Shown here: piece after piece, positions 56,901 to 64,000 of the stretch | Layout: the number at the start of each line of letters is the position of its first letter | How positions within the stretch are numbered: the first letter of the stretch is position 1 | Assembly: GCA_042862465.1 (NCBI GenBank) | Contig: JASTVH010000001.1 | Location: forward strand, 558,001 to 622,000 | DNA: 64,000 nt | Direction of reading: 5' to 3' | Source of the DNA: JASTVH01 sp042862465 | GTDB taxonomy: Bacteria > Pseudomonadota > Gammaproteobacteria > Pseudomonadales > Oleiphilaceae | Made by a program: the position numbers and the translations under genes | Notes under the pieces: model-generated | The model's database searches: none | Seen by the model: the letters and a program-made list of their open reading frames with translations, nothing else | Told to the model about the DNA's origin: nothing

Positions 56901-57016
56901 GGCTGGCAATGATCCTCTCCCAATTCATGATTCCCGCACTTTATCGCTGGGCTTACGGCTCACGAGTCCGTCAGACGGACGCTTCGGCGGCGCTGGCGGC
57001 TCCGGATGCGGGTTGA
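53903..57016 (+). CDS. RND family efflux permease
   Basis: A 1037-residue inner-membrane pump with two repeats of six helices and large periplasmic loops. The first helix begins LLTLVMIAVMVAGV. In the TM4 region GLIIALGLLIDNAIVV (about 394-409), AcrB Asp407-Asp408 corresponds to Asp404-Asn405. In the TM10 region GLIGVAINGSIVV the AcrB Lys940 position appears to be Ile. Both are alignments by eye. The periplasmic part resembles HAE-type drug and lipid exporters. Substrate unknown. Confidence 0.92.
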   Translation: MGTLFYRNSHLLTLVMIAVMVAGVTALSHLPRIEDPRIDLRNPTILTALPGASAERVEALVTEKIEERLEEIPEINWIKSNSRPGLSMIVVELNANIDASTNQQVFTKIRDKLDDVRSELPEDALAPVFDDLRGASAFSYILALKWGANTPARLNILGRHAEELADQLRHINGTDFVKVFGKPEEEITVALDPVKLASLGLTPSQVVRRIRSADVKVPAGTLEQSGQRFIMEVQGELDSLQRIARIPVAGGSEGAVTYLGDLARIERGWRQPLQTLGYTDRQRALFVAARVGKDARVDQWSQAVKDTIATFRARIDSRIELETRFDQSLYTQKRLQGLASNLMAGALVVMAVVFFSMGWRPSLVVGLALPLSAATALFGLLVFNQQIHQMTVFGLIIALGLLIDNAIVVTEEVRKRLQEGMAPGKAVAESVKHLFAPLLASTLTTILGFMPILLLTGNIGDFVGPIAISVVLALIASFVLSMTVIAALAARFGHVADAAESRWWQRGVQPKRLGHFYHRLVSASVNRPKTAVALCLALALAGFMAARTLPNQFFPPADRDQFQVEIWMAPGTAAEKTAQRAMEVDQVIRDTVSPAHIDWLTGASFPTVYYNLVMNKDGRPTYAQGIVKMPDVQQVTTAVNKLQATLTQQFPDARIVVRAFGQGPPIDAPVSFRLFGPDLDVLRAKGETLRRVMHGVPAITHTLSSISGGVPKLVHHADEVRAAQAGLTLADVAGQLQTNLDGRVSGSVLEGVEEVPVRVRLPDHNRQSVNRMGDWQVVAPQAGGWLPASALGELALEPTVAVITHRDGQRVNEIQGFTEQGALPIEVTKTVKQRLAEAGFHLPPGYRLETAGESEESGEAIASLVAYVPVLMVLMVAVLVLTFRSWLLAGFIGIVAIASVGLGLLCLFVAGYPLGFNPILGSAGLIGVAINGSIVVLAAFQANPAARAGDAQAIVKETLGSTRHIVSTTLTTVGGFLPLMFFTEGDFWPPLAVVIAGGVGLAMILSQFMIPALYRWAYGSRVRQTDASAALAAPDAG

Positions 57017-57048
57017 TACATTCAAATAACAATCATTGGAGAAATGAC

Positions 57049-58695
57049 ATGGTACGCACAGGACGACGCTATCGGACGAAGCGGGCCAATGACCATTACG
57101 ACGTTATCGTGATCGGCTCCGGCATCGGCGGCCTCTGTACCGCGGCGCTGTTGTCCAGGCTGGGCAAAAAGGTCTGTGTGCTGGAGCAGCACTACACCGC
57201 AGGTGGTTACACCCATGCGTACGAACGCAACGGCTATGAATGGGACGTAGGGGTGCATTACATCGGCGAGGTGCACAAGCCCTGGTCCATGATTCGGCGC
57301 GTGTTCGATGTAATCACTGACGGCCAGCTTGAGTGGGCGCCGATGGATCCGGTTTACGACCATGTGGTGTTGGGCGAGCACGAATATGATTACGTGGCCG
57401 GCCGCAAGGCCTTTGCCGAAACGATGAAGGCGCGTTTCCCCGGCGAAGAAAAGGCCATCGACACCTATATTAGGTACATCTCGGATGTCAGTCGCCGCGT
57501 ACCGCGTTTTTTCGCGGGCCAGGCCATGCCGCCGCTGGTGGCGCGTGCCTATAACAAGGCCCGCCGTTTCATCATGCCGGGCTACATGTTCAAAACCACC
57601 CGGGAGGTACTGGAAGGCATCACCCGTAACGAGGAACTGATCGCGGTCTTGACCGCCCAATGGGGCGACTACGGGCTGCCCCCGAATGAATCGTCGTTCC
57701 TGATGCATGCCATGGTTGCCAAGCACTATCTCACCGGGGGCAATTACCCCGTGGGTGGCGCGGCCCGGATTGCCGAAACCATTATTCCGGTGATCCGCTC
57801 CGCTGGCGGCGAGGTGTTTACCTATGCCGGAGTGGACCAGATTCTGGTCGAGCGCAACAAGGCCGTGGGCGTGCGCATGAAAAACGGTGACGTAATCCGG
57901 TCGGGGGCGGTGGTGAGCAACGCCGGCCTGTTTCCGACAGTGGAAGACCTGCTTCCGAAGGAGGTCGCCCAAAAGCATGGTTACACCGATCGCCTGCGTC
58001 ACGTAAACCTGTCTTCCGCGCATCTGTGCCTGTATGCCGGCTTCAAGGGCAGTGCCAAGGAGTTGGGGCTTCCCAAGATGAACTACTGGGTGTATCCCTC
58101 CGCCGATCACGACGGCAACGTGGAGCGTTTCCGGAACAATCCGGACTCGCCGATGCCCCTGATCTACATATCCTTTCCTTCGGCCAAGGACCCCAGCTGG
58201 GACGAGCGTTATCCCAACAAGGCTACGGTCGAAGTGGTAGCGCCCACGCACCACAGCTGGTTCAAACAGTGGGAAGGCAGTCAGTGGAACAAGCGAGGGG
58301 AGGATTACGAAGCTTTCAAGGAACAGCTGGCGCAGCGGTTGCTGGAAACGCTTTACCGCTTTGAGCCCCAGCTCAAGGACGCCCTGGACTTCCATGAGTT
58401 GTCCACGCCGTTATCGACCCAATGGTTCCAGTGGAACAAGGCCGGCGAGATCTATGGCATCGATCACACTGTGGAGCGCTTCAAGCAGGAATGGTTGCAT
58501 CCGCAGACGCCTATCAAGAATCTCTACCTTACCGGTTCCGATATTCTCACGGCCGGTGTCGGGGGTGCGTTGATGGGTGGGGTCATGACCGCTTCCGTGA
58601 TGGCCGGGTGGCGCAGCTATCGGCTTATGGGGCTGATCAAGGACGCCTATAAGGAAGCCGATGCCGGTTCGGCCGTGCAGGCCCATTCGGCCTAG
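57049..58695 (+). CDS. CrtI/RetSat-like FAD-dependent oxidoreductase
   Basis: A 548-residue flavoprotein starting at the ATG at 57049 (GGAG upstream). The N-terminal dinucleotide-binding motif is VIGSGIGGLCTAALLSRLGKKVCVLEQH, and the C-terminal FAD segment is NLYLTGSDILTAGVGGALMGG. This is the phytoene-desaturase, carotenoid-isomerase and retinol-saturase superfamily, acting on long conjugated or unsaturated lipids. It is 32 bp downstream of the RND gene, so the pump and enzyme probably share an operon. No other carotenoid genes (crtB, crtE) are present. Confidence 0.9.
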   Translation: MVRTGRRYRTKRANDHYDVIVIGSGIGGLCTAALLSRLGKKVCVLEQHYTAGGYTHAYERNGYEWDVGVHYIGEVHKPWSMIRRVFDVITDGQLEWAPMDPVYDHVVLGEHEYDYVAGRKAFAETMKARFPGEEKAIDTYIRYISDVSRRVPRFFAGQAMPPLVARAYNKARRFIMPGYMFKTTREVLEGITRNEELIAVLTAQWGDYGLPPNESSFLMHAMVAKHYLTGGNYPVGGAARIAETIIPVIRSAGGEVFTYAGVDQILVERNKAVGVRMKNGDVIRSGAVVSNAGLFPTVEDLLPKEVAQKHGYTDRLRHVNLSSAHLCLYAGFKGSAKELGLPKMNYWVYPSADHDGNVERFRNNPDSPMPLIYISFPSAKDPSWDERYPNKATVEVVAPTHHSWFKQWEGSQWNKRGEDYEAFKEQLAQRLLETLYRFEPQLKDALDFHELSTPLSTQWFQWNKAGEIYGIDHTVERFKQEWLHPQTPIKNLYLTGSDILTAGVGGALMGGVMTASVMAGWRSYRLMGLIKDAYKEADAGSAVQAHSA

Positions 58696-59813
58696 GAATC
58701 CGGCTCGCTACACCAGTGCGGCTCGCGGTGCGCCATGGATTGGCACATCGCCTGGGCGGCAATTTCCACATCGGTGGCGTAGTACAGTGAGGCAAACCCG
58801 AGCTGTAGCCGGCCCAGGTTGTGGAAGATCAGCCCGAGGGCGATATCGCGGGCACTGAAATTCTCCTGATGCTGTGCGAAGTAGCGCGCGGCATTGCCGG
58901 TATCGTCCGAACCGATCAGGGCCAGGACGCGGCCAATGCCGCCATGGTAGGCCTGTAGCAGCAGCCGCAGATAGAGTGCTTCCCGTTTCTCGGGCGGAAG
59001 ATGACCAAAGCGGGCCTCAAAGGGGCCACGCAGGTTGCGATGGTTCTGTTCCAGTAAGCGGTAGGCGCAGTCTATCTGCACCATGCGGTGATAATGCAGC
59101 CGTTTGGGGATCTGGCAGTCCGAGAGCACTTCGGGCCGCAGTTGCATGATGCCCTGGGCTGCAGCGGCGGACTGGGCGTTCTTCTGCACGCCGCTCTCGA
59201 TGATCACCTGGCCGAGCAACAGGCCGAGTATCGATTTGGGGAAGGTGTAACGGCCCTTAGCCTGGCGGTCTTCATAGATCTTTTCGAACAGCGTGAGCAG
59301 CGGCACCTTTTGGTCGGGCGAGCCGATGGCCAGGTCGTCCCAGGTGCCCCAGACCCGGCTGTCCGTTGCCCGGCCCAGGAGTCGGTCGATCGACGCGCCG
59401 ATATCCACGTGGGGCTGGTCGCAGGCGAGGGCAAACGGGTAGCCGATACGCTCCAGCCCGCCCGCCAGCCAGAACGTTGCCCGGTCTTCCTGTGCCAGCG
59501 TCTCGCGGGTGCGATCGATGGCCTTCTGGGTCTCTTCCGGGCTTTCGGCATCTTCCATCCAGGTCAGGAAGGCGCCACGGCGGTTGTACAGGATGTGCCG
59601 GTTCGGCTGCTCGCAGTAAGCCTTCCCGAGCAAAACCCAGCGGCGCAGTGTTTCCAGATTGCCGGCTACGCCCTGACTCATCCAGTAGGGCGTATTGCGT
59701 ATCACGTCCTGCCAGCCCTCAACCTTCTCCGCCTGTGTGATTCCGGGAAGCACCAGAAACAACAGCAGAAGGAAGAGGTTAATCCTTTTTAAACAGTGAT
59801 ATGGCGTGTCCAT
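58692..59813 (-). CDS. Lytic transglycosylase SLT-domain protein
   Basis: A 373-residue exported protein with a signal peptide (about 1-28, ending GITQA). The SLT core has the catalytic Glu in VIIESGVQKNAQSAAAAQGIMQL and RLLLQAYHGGIGRVL further on. It cleaves peptidoglycan glycan strands. The long N-terminal region (30-200) is unassigned. Its end overlaps the convergent flavoprotein gene by 4 bp, and it is 12 bp downstream of the shikimate-kinase-like gene. Confidence 0.85.
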   Translation of the reverse strand: MDTPYHCLKRINLFLLLLFLVLPGITQAEKVEGWQDVIRNTPYWMSQGVAGNLETLRRWVLLGKAYCEQPNRHILYNRRGAFLTWMEDAESPEETQKAIDRTRETLAQEDRATFWLAGGLERIGYPFALACDQPHVDIGASIDRLLGRATDSRVWGTWDDLAIGSPDQKVPLLTLFEKIYEDRQAKGRYTFPKSILGLLLGQVIIESGVQKNAQSAAAAQGIMQLRPEVLSDCQIPKRLHYHRMVQIDCAYRLLEQNHRNLRGPFEARFGHLPPEKREALYLRLLLQAYHGGIGRVLALIGSDDTGNAARYFAQHQENFSARDIALGLIFHNLGRLQLGFASLYYATDVEIAAQAMCQSMAHREPHWCSEPDS

Positions 59814-59825
59814 TTATAAATCGTA

Positions 59826-60341
59826 TCAAGTTATGCCCTGCAGTGCCTCAATGATCGCCCGGACGGTCTCCCGGGGATCGGAAACATCCGCGTTGACGGT
59901 GATATCTGCCACCTTGTGGTATTGCGGTTCACGGAAATCGTAGAGGGTTTCCAGACCCTGGTTTTCACCCCGGGCCAGTCCGCGGCTGGATTCATTGTTG
60001 ATGCGGGCAAGCATGGTCTCAACGGGAATGTAGAGGTAGACCAGGGGCCCAAGGGATCGCAGATGACGCAGGCCGTTTTCGCTGAGAACGGCGCTGCCCC
60101 CAGGGGCCAGTACTCCTGGTCCCTTGAGTCCGGTCAGCATGGTTTCTTCGGCGGCGAGAAACGTATCCATACCCTCTTCATCGATCAGCTGCTGGAGCGA
60201 TTTTCCCGTCTGCTTCTCAATCAGGCTGTCCCCATCCACGAAGGGAAGCTGCAGTGATTCCGCCAGCATTTGACCGACCGTGGATTTGCCCGCCCCGGGC
60301 ATTCCCAGAAGAGTGATTGTTTGTGGAAGTGTGCTGGGCAC
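59826..60341 (-). CDS. Shikimate-kinase-like P-loop kinase
   Basis: A 171-residue P-loop kinase from a GTG at 60341; the frame runs far upstream but overlaps aconitase. The Walker A GMPGAGKSTVGQ, the DGDSLIEKQTGKSLQQLI segment and LAPGGSAVLSE fit the shikimate kinase fold. Arg residues of the usual shikimate site are not all evident, and GGGxV is replaced by PGGSAV. It may be a paralogue with another small-molecule substrate. Confidence 0.78.
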   Translation of the reverse strand: MPSTLPQTITLLGMPGAGKSTVGQMLAESLQLPFVDGDSLIEKQTGKSLQQLIDEEGMDTFLAAEETMLTGLKGPGVLAPGGSAVLSENGLRHLRSLGPLVYLYIPVETMLARINNESSRGLARGENQGLETLYDFREPQYHKVADITVNADVSDPRETVRAIIEALQGIT

Positions 60342-60434
60342 GGTGGTTGGATCCTTGGCTGTCCTTTGCTTTTGCAAGACCGGTATAGTCAATAGCATAC
60401 TGGAAATCACTTCAGCGAGCGCGAGGAGGGAACC

Positions 60435-62384
60435 ATGCCCGTACGCAATCTGACGCAGAAGTTGATTGAATCCCATCTGGTTGACGGCGAAATGACTCCA
60501 GGTACGGAAATCGGCCTTCGGATCGACCAGACCCTGACCCAGGATGCCACCGGGACGCTGGTCATGCTGGAGCTTGAAGCCATGGGCCTTGATCGGGTGA
60601 AAACGGAGCTCTCCGCGCAGTACGTCGACCACAACCTGCTCCAGGAAGACAACCGCAATCCCGACGACCACCTGTTCCTGCGTAGCGCTTGTGAAAAATA
60701 CGGCATCTATTTCAGTCCGCCCGGCTGTGGTGTCAGTCATGCTGTCCACATGGAGCGCTTCGGAAAGCCGGGAAAAACCATGGTGGGTTCCGATTCCCAC
60801 ACCTGTGCAGCGGGCTCTCTCGGCATGCTCGCCATGGGAGCCGGCGGGATGGCCGTGGCTCTGGCAATGGCGGGAGAGCCTTTTTATGTACCCATGCCCA
60901 AAGTCATGGGGGTCAAGCTCACTGGTGAGTTACCGGAGTGGGTGAGCGCCAAGGACGTGATCCTGGAAATGCTGCGTCGGCACGGCGTCAAGGGCGGCGT
61001 CGGCAAGGTGATTGAGTATTACGGCCCGGGGCTGGCCAACCTGACAGCCATGGACCGCCACGTGATTGCCAATATGGGCATGGAGCTGGGGGCCACTACC
61101 ACGGTATTCCCTGCCGACGATGAAGTACGTTGTTTCCTGAAGGAACAGCATCGCGAAGATGATTTCACCGAAATGAAGGCTGACGAGGGTGCAGCCTACG
61201 ACGAACATGACGAAATCGAACTGGATAGACTGGAACCACTGATCGCGCTGCCCAACAGCCCTGGAAACGTGTGCACGGTGCGGGAAGTCGCGGGTCGCCC
61301 GATCTATCAGGCCTATATCGGTTCCTCTGCCAATCCAGGCCTGCGGGACATGGCCGTGCCGGCCCAGATGGTCAAGGGTGAGTTCGTGCACGAGGGCGTT
61401 TCGCTCGATATCAATCCCACGTCCCGACAGAACCTGGAAAACCTCACCCGCAAGGGTTGGCTGGGTGATTTGATTCATGCCGGCGCCCGCCTGCATCAGA
61501 CTGGCTGCAATGGCTGCATCGGCATGGGCCAGGCTCCGGCCACGGGACGGATAAGCTTGCGCACCGTGCCCCGTAACTTTCCTGGCCGAAGCGGCACGGC
61601 TGACGACCAGGTTTACCTTTGCAGCCCGGAAACGGCAGTGGCCTCAGCTCTACGTGGAGAGATTACCGATCCGCGGGACCTGAACATGAAACAGCCGGCC
61701 TTCGATCCTGACGATACCGACTATTTCGAGGATCCCAACATTATCGCGCCTCGGCCCGATCCGGAGCTCACCACCCTGGACAAGGGGCCCAATATCTACA
61801 AACTACCGGAGTTCGAGGGTATTTCCGGCTCGTTTGAAGGCCCCGTGCTTCTGAAGGTCGGCGACGACATTTCCACGGACGAAATCCTGCCTGCGGGTGC
61901 CCGCATTCTGCCGTATCGCAGCAATATCCCCGCGCTCAGTGACTTTGTCTTTGAAGTGGTTGACGAGAGTTATGCCGAAAGGGCCCGTGAATACCAGGAT
62001 AAAGGCTCGGTACTGGTCGGGGGAGAAAACTACGGCCAGGGGTCCAGCCGCGAGCACGCGGCCCTGGCTCCGCGCTATCTGGGGGTGCGGGCGGTGGTGG
62101 CGAAGAGTTTCGCCCGCATTCACTGGCAGAATCTCTGCAATTTTGGCGTGCTGCCCCTGGAGTTTGATGACGCCTCGGATTATGACGAGATAGAGCAGGG
62201 CGACCGCCTGGCACTGGACGATGTGGACAAGGCTCTGGAATCTGGCGGCTCCATGACACTGCGGGATCTGGACAAGGACATTGAATTCAAGGTACACCAT
62301 TCCCTCAGTCAGAGGCAGGTGCACATGATTCAGTGTGGCGGCCTGTTGAACGTGATGAAGGAAAAGCTGCGACAGCAGGCCTGA
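60435..62384 (+). CDS. Aconitate hydratase (Aquifex/Desulfovibrio-type)
   Basis: A 649-residue aconitase of the short type, shorter than AcnA or AcnB (about 860-890). Fe-S ligand Cys residues are in GSDSHTCAAG and GCNGCIGMGQ; the C-terminal swivel domain has DDISTDEILPAG and YGQGSSREHAALAPR. Catalyses citrate/isocitrate interconversion via cis-aconitate, or a related hydro-lyase reaction. GCGAGGAGGG precedes the ATG. Confidence 0.9.
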   Translation: MPVRNLTQKLIESHLVDGEMTPGTEIGLRIDQTLTQDATGTLVMLELEAMGLDRVKTELSAQYVDHNLLQEDNRNPDDHLFLRSACEKYGIYFSPPGCGVSHAVHMERFGKPGKTMVGSDSHTCAAGSLGMLAMGAGGMAVALAMAGEPFYVPMPKVMGVKLTGELPEWVSAKDVILEMLRRHGVKGGVGKVIEYYGPGLANLTAMDRHVIANMGMELGATTTVFPADDEVRCFLKEQHREDDFTEMKADEGAAYDEHDEIELDRLEPLIALPNSPGNVCTVREVAGRPIYQAYIGSSANPGLRDMAVPAQMVKGEFVHEGVSLDINPTSRQNLENLTRKGWLGDLIHAGARLHQTGCNGCIGMGQAPATGRISLRTVPRNFPGRSGTADDQVYLCSPETAVASALRGEITDPRDLNMKQPAFDPDDTDYFEDPNIIAPRPDPELTTLDKGPNIYKLPEFEGISGSFEGPVLLKVGDDISTDEILPAGARILPYRSNIPALSDFVFEVVDESYAERAREYQDKGSVLVGGENYGQGSSREHAALAPRYLGVRAVVAKSFARIHWQNLCNFGVLPLEFDDASDYDEIEQGDRLALDDVDKALESGGSMTLRDLDKDIEFKVHHSLSQRQVHMIQCGGLLNVMKEKLRQQA

Positions 62385-62426
62385 ATCCCGGAATAATTGA
62401 CAATAATAGTGAGAGAGGACGTGCCC

Positions 62427-62966
62427 TTGCTAGATCTTATGGACCGCATGACGGACGCCACACAGCGTCTGCTTCGGGAACCCCGCGGTAATGGAGTGCT
62501 GGACCGGCTTTCTTCACGGGTACGCCGTTTCGGCGGACATGCCCTGGTGAACCGCATGGTTGCCGCAGCCATACCCTTTGCCGGCAGGAACGGCTTCACG
62601 GTCACCGATATTCGCCCTGGCTTCCTGGAAGCCCGCATCCCTCTCAAGGGCAATCGCAACCACATCGGCACCCTGTATGCCGGCGCCGAGTTTCTGCTGG
62701 CGGAAATTCCGGGTGGCGTCCTCACGCTACTGGAATTTGGCAGCGCCTATTTCCCAATCCTGGAAGCTATGAACATGCGCTTCCTGGCACCGGCCAAGTC
62801 AGATGTCACGGTGACGTTCCGGCTTTCAAAACAGGAGATCAAGCGCGTTCGCGATGAAGCGGATCGGGAGGGCCGAAGCCGTTTTATATTGACCGGCAAT
62901 TTGCTTGATAAGGACGGTCGCATCGTGGCGCAGTCGGAAGCTCACTATGTGGTTCGTAAAAAATAG
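62427..62966 (+). CDS. DUF4442-like hotdog thioesterase
   Basis: A 179-residue single hotdog domain from the TTG at 62427 (GAGAGGAC upstream; ATG 62439 also possible). The pattern KGNRNHIGTLYAGAEFLLAEIPGG is the hotdog helix region typical of YiiD-C/DUF4442 putative acyl-CoA thioesterases. Substrate unknown. It follows aconitase by 42 bp and ends at a clear terminator. Confidence 0.85.
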   Translation: MLDLMDRMTDATQRLLREPRGNGVLDRLSSRVRRFGGHALVNRMVAAAIPFAGRNGFTVTDIRPGFLEARIPLKGNRNHIGTLYAGAEFLLAEIPGGVLTLLEFGSAYFPILEAMNMRFLAPAKSDVTVTFRLSKQEIKRVRDEADREGRSRFILTGNLLDKDGRIVAQSEAHYVVRKK

Positions 62967-62970
62967 GAAT

Positions 62971-63002
62971 CATGCCCTGCCAGGAAGCCGGGCATGGTTT
63001 TG
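62971..63002 (+). terminator. Intrinsic terminator of the thioesterase gene
   Basis: CATGCCC (62971-62977) pairs with GGGCATG (62990-62996) and is followed by GTTTTG. It starts 4 bp after the stop codon. Confidence 0.75.
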
Positions 63003-63596
63003 CGGCCAGAGATAAAGCCCCAGCTGTCCATACGAATTGATATGGCACCCGAGCTCTTTGATTCTTTATGCCCGCGCAGGCGTACTGCTGTCCGGGGAAA
63101 TCGAGGAGGGTGCGACTTCGCAGGGGGCGTTTTATTCCGGCCGGGTGCCAGAGGCAACATAGTTGCAGTTTACATTTAGATACAGGCTCCGCCCTCCTGA
63201 TCACCTGCCTCATAGTGCCAGTAGCCCCCTTTTGTCTCATCTCCTTAGAACGTTGAGGAATCGAACCTGACCCTCCGTTAAAGGTTTTAAATTCAGTGTG
63301 TTAAGCGAGTCTTTTGCGGTCTCCTGAGAGCCCGGGCGCGGCCCCGAACTGGCTAACGAGTGCACAGAATGGTGGAAACGATTCTCGATTCTGGTATTCT
63401 AAAAAATAAATACTTATAACCAGTAGTTGTTAAGAACTTCGGGGTTACTTGATTTATATCCCGTTTTTAGCTGTTCAGGGCTTCACCTTCCGCCGGAAGA
63501 CGTTCACAATGTCGCGCCCCATGTTATGCGACACCCTTCTGCGGGGGTGGGGAAACTCACGCTTTCAAATTAGATGCCACTGGGAGGACAGGCTCC
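63003..63596. other. Intergenic region upstream of pntA
   Basis: About 590 bp with no ORF carrying a good ribosome-binding site. The middle (63380-63450) is AT-rich and likely holds the pntA promoter. CACCC (63531-63536) and GGGTG (63545-63549) may form a leader hairpin. A T-arm-like GGTTCGATTCC on the minus strand (63257-63267) is not part of a complete tRNA. Confidence 0.4.
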
Positions 63597-64000
63597 ATGA
63601 AGCTAGGCATACCTAAAGAGGTGCATCCCAGAGAGCACCGTGTGGCGGCGACGCCCACGTCTGTGCAAAAACTCATAAAGCTGGGGCACGAGGTGCTGGT
63701 TGAAACCGGCGCTGGCCAGTATGCGGAATTTTCCGACGAAGCCTACAAGGAAGCGGGCGCTACCGTCGTTGAAGAAACCAAGGCGCTGTACGAACAGGCG
63801 GATCTTGTACTCAAGGTTCGTGCGCCGGAAGCGCATCCCACTGCCGGCGTCCACGAAGCCGACATGCTTAAGGAAGGCAGCCACTTCCTGAGCTACATCT
63901 GGCCGGCTCAGAACGAAGAGCTGCTTGAGCGCTTTGCCAAGCGCAAGGTCACCGCATTCGCCATCGACAGTTTGCCACGGATCAGCCGTGCGCAGCGTAT
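63597..64000 (+). CDS. pntA: NAD(P) transhydrogenase subunit alpha (3' end outside window)
   Basis: The first 134 residues of a PntA-type transhydrogenase alpha subunit, cut by the right edge. The start has GGGAGG about nine bases upstream. The sequence MKLGIPKEVHPREHRVAATP, then FLSYIWPAQNEELLERFAKR and AIDSLPRISRAQR, closely tracks E. coli PntA and distinguishes it from alanine dehydrogenase. Proton-driven reduction of NADP+ by NADH. Confidence 0.9.
   Translation, partial: MKLGIPKEVHPREHRVAATPTSVQKLIKLGHEVLVETGAGQYAEFSDEAYKEAGATVVEETKALYEQADLVLKVRAPEAHPTAGVHEADMLKEGSHFLSYIWPAQNEELLERFAKRKVTAFAIDSLPRISRAQR

Noticed and set aside
63241..63330. tRNA-like T-arm GGTTCGATTCC on the minus strand
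   Set aside because: Stem pairing is imperfect and no acceptor stem, anticodon arm or CCA end can be folded around it.

Overview
This 64 kb window is a gene-dense stretch of a GC-rich gammaproteobacterial chromosome. I see no rRNA, tRNA, CRISPR array, transposase or phage gene. The content points to a marine, moderately halophilic, facultatively anaerobic heterotroph, probably Marinobacter or a close relative. This is inference: the glucosylglycerol pair (ggpPS next to a GH13_18 glucosylglycerol phosphorylase), NhaD, NnrU, UbiTUV and a dense c-di-GMP complement fit that group, but no 16S gene is present.

Layout. 1-3.8 kb: two c-di-GMP phosphodiesterases (7TM-EAL, truncated by the window edge, and HD-GYP) and a DCC thiol-redox protein. 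4.1-7.5 kb: iorBA molybdenum hydroxylase with a dihaem cytochrome. 7.6-11.4 kb: compatible-solute operon ggpPS-ggp, reading leftward. 11.7-13.7 kb: small ORF, GNAT, FTR1 iron permease plus cupredoxin. 13.8-18.2 kb: moxR-DUF58-tgpA operon. 18.4-25.1 kb: zinc-free MDR oxidoreductase, 7TM diguanylate cyclase, PAS chemoreceptor, AraC regulator and a PGPGW membrane protein. 25.3-30.2 kb: envelope and unknown genes, a PRPP-synthase homologue and a COG2187 kinase-like protein. 30.3-34.4 kb: oxygen-independent ubiquinone genes ubiUV and ubiT, then trhP. 34.4-39.7 kb: DUF4202, MFS, nnrU, a di-iron ODP protein and nhaD. 40-47 kb: an orphan ATP-grasp ligase, two PilZ or PilZ-like proteins, a lipoprotein, unknowns, a PAS-GGDEF-EAL protein and a phasin/H1-like helix-hairpin-helix protein. 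47-51.8 kb: CDF metal exporter, GNAT-nitrilase fusion and a dCache chemoreceptor. 52-58.7 kb: tetR divergent from an MFP-RND-CrtI-like operon. 58.7-64 kb: lytic transglycosylase, shikimate-kinase-like protein, aconitase, hotdog thioesterase and the start of pntA.

Themes. (1) c-di-GMP: four synthesis or degradation proteins and two PilZ or PilZ-like proteins lie within 47 kb. (2) Low oxygen: FNR/DNR-type palindromes precede ubiUV and the ODP/nhaD divergent pair, and a weaker one precedes ubiT. (3) Osmotic and ionic stress: glucosylglycerol turnover and Na+/H+ antiport. (4) An RND pump whose proton-relay residues look non-canonical is co-transcribed with a CrtI/RetSat-type flavoprotein behind a TetR operator; this is the best candidate for an under-described system here. 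All family calls come from reading motifs by eye; no database search was run.
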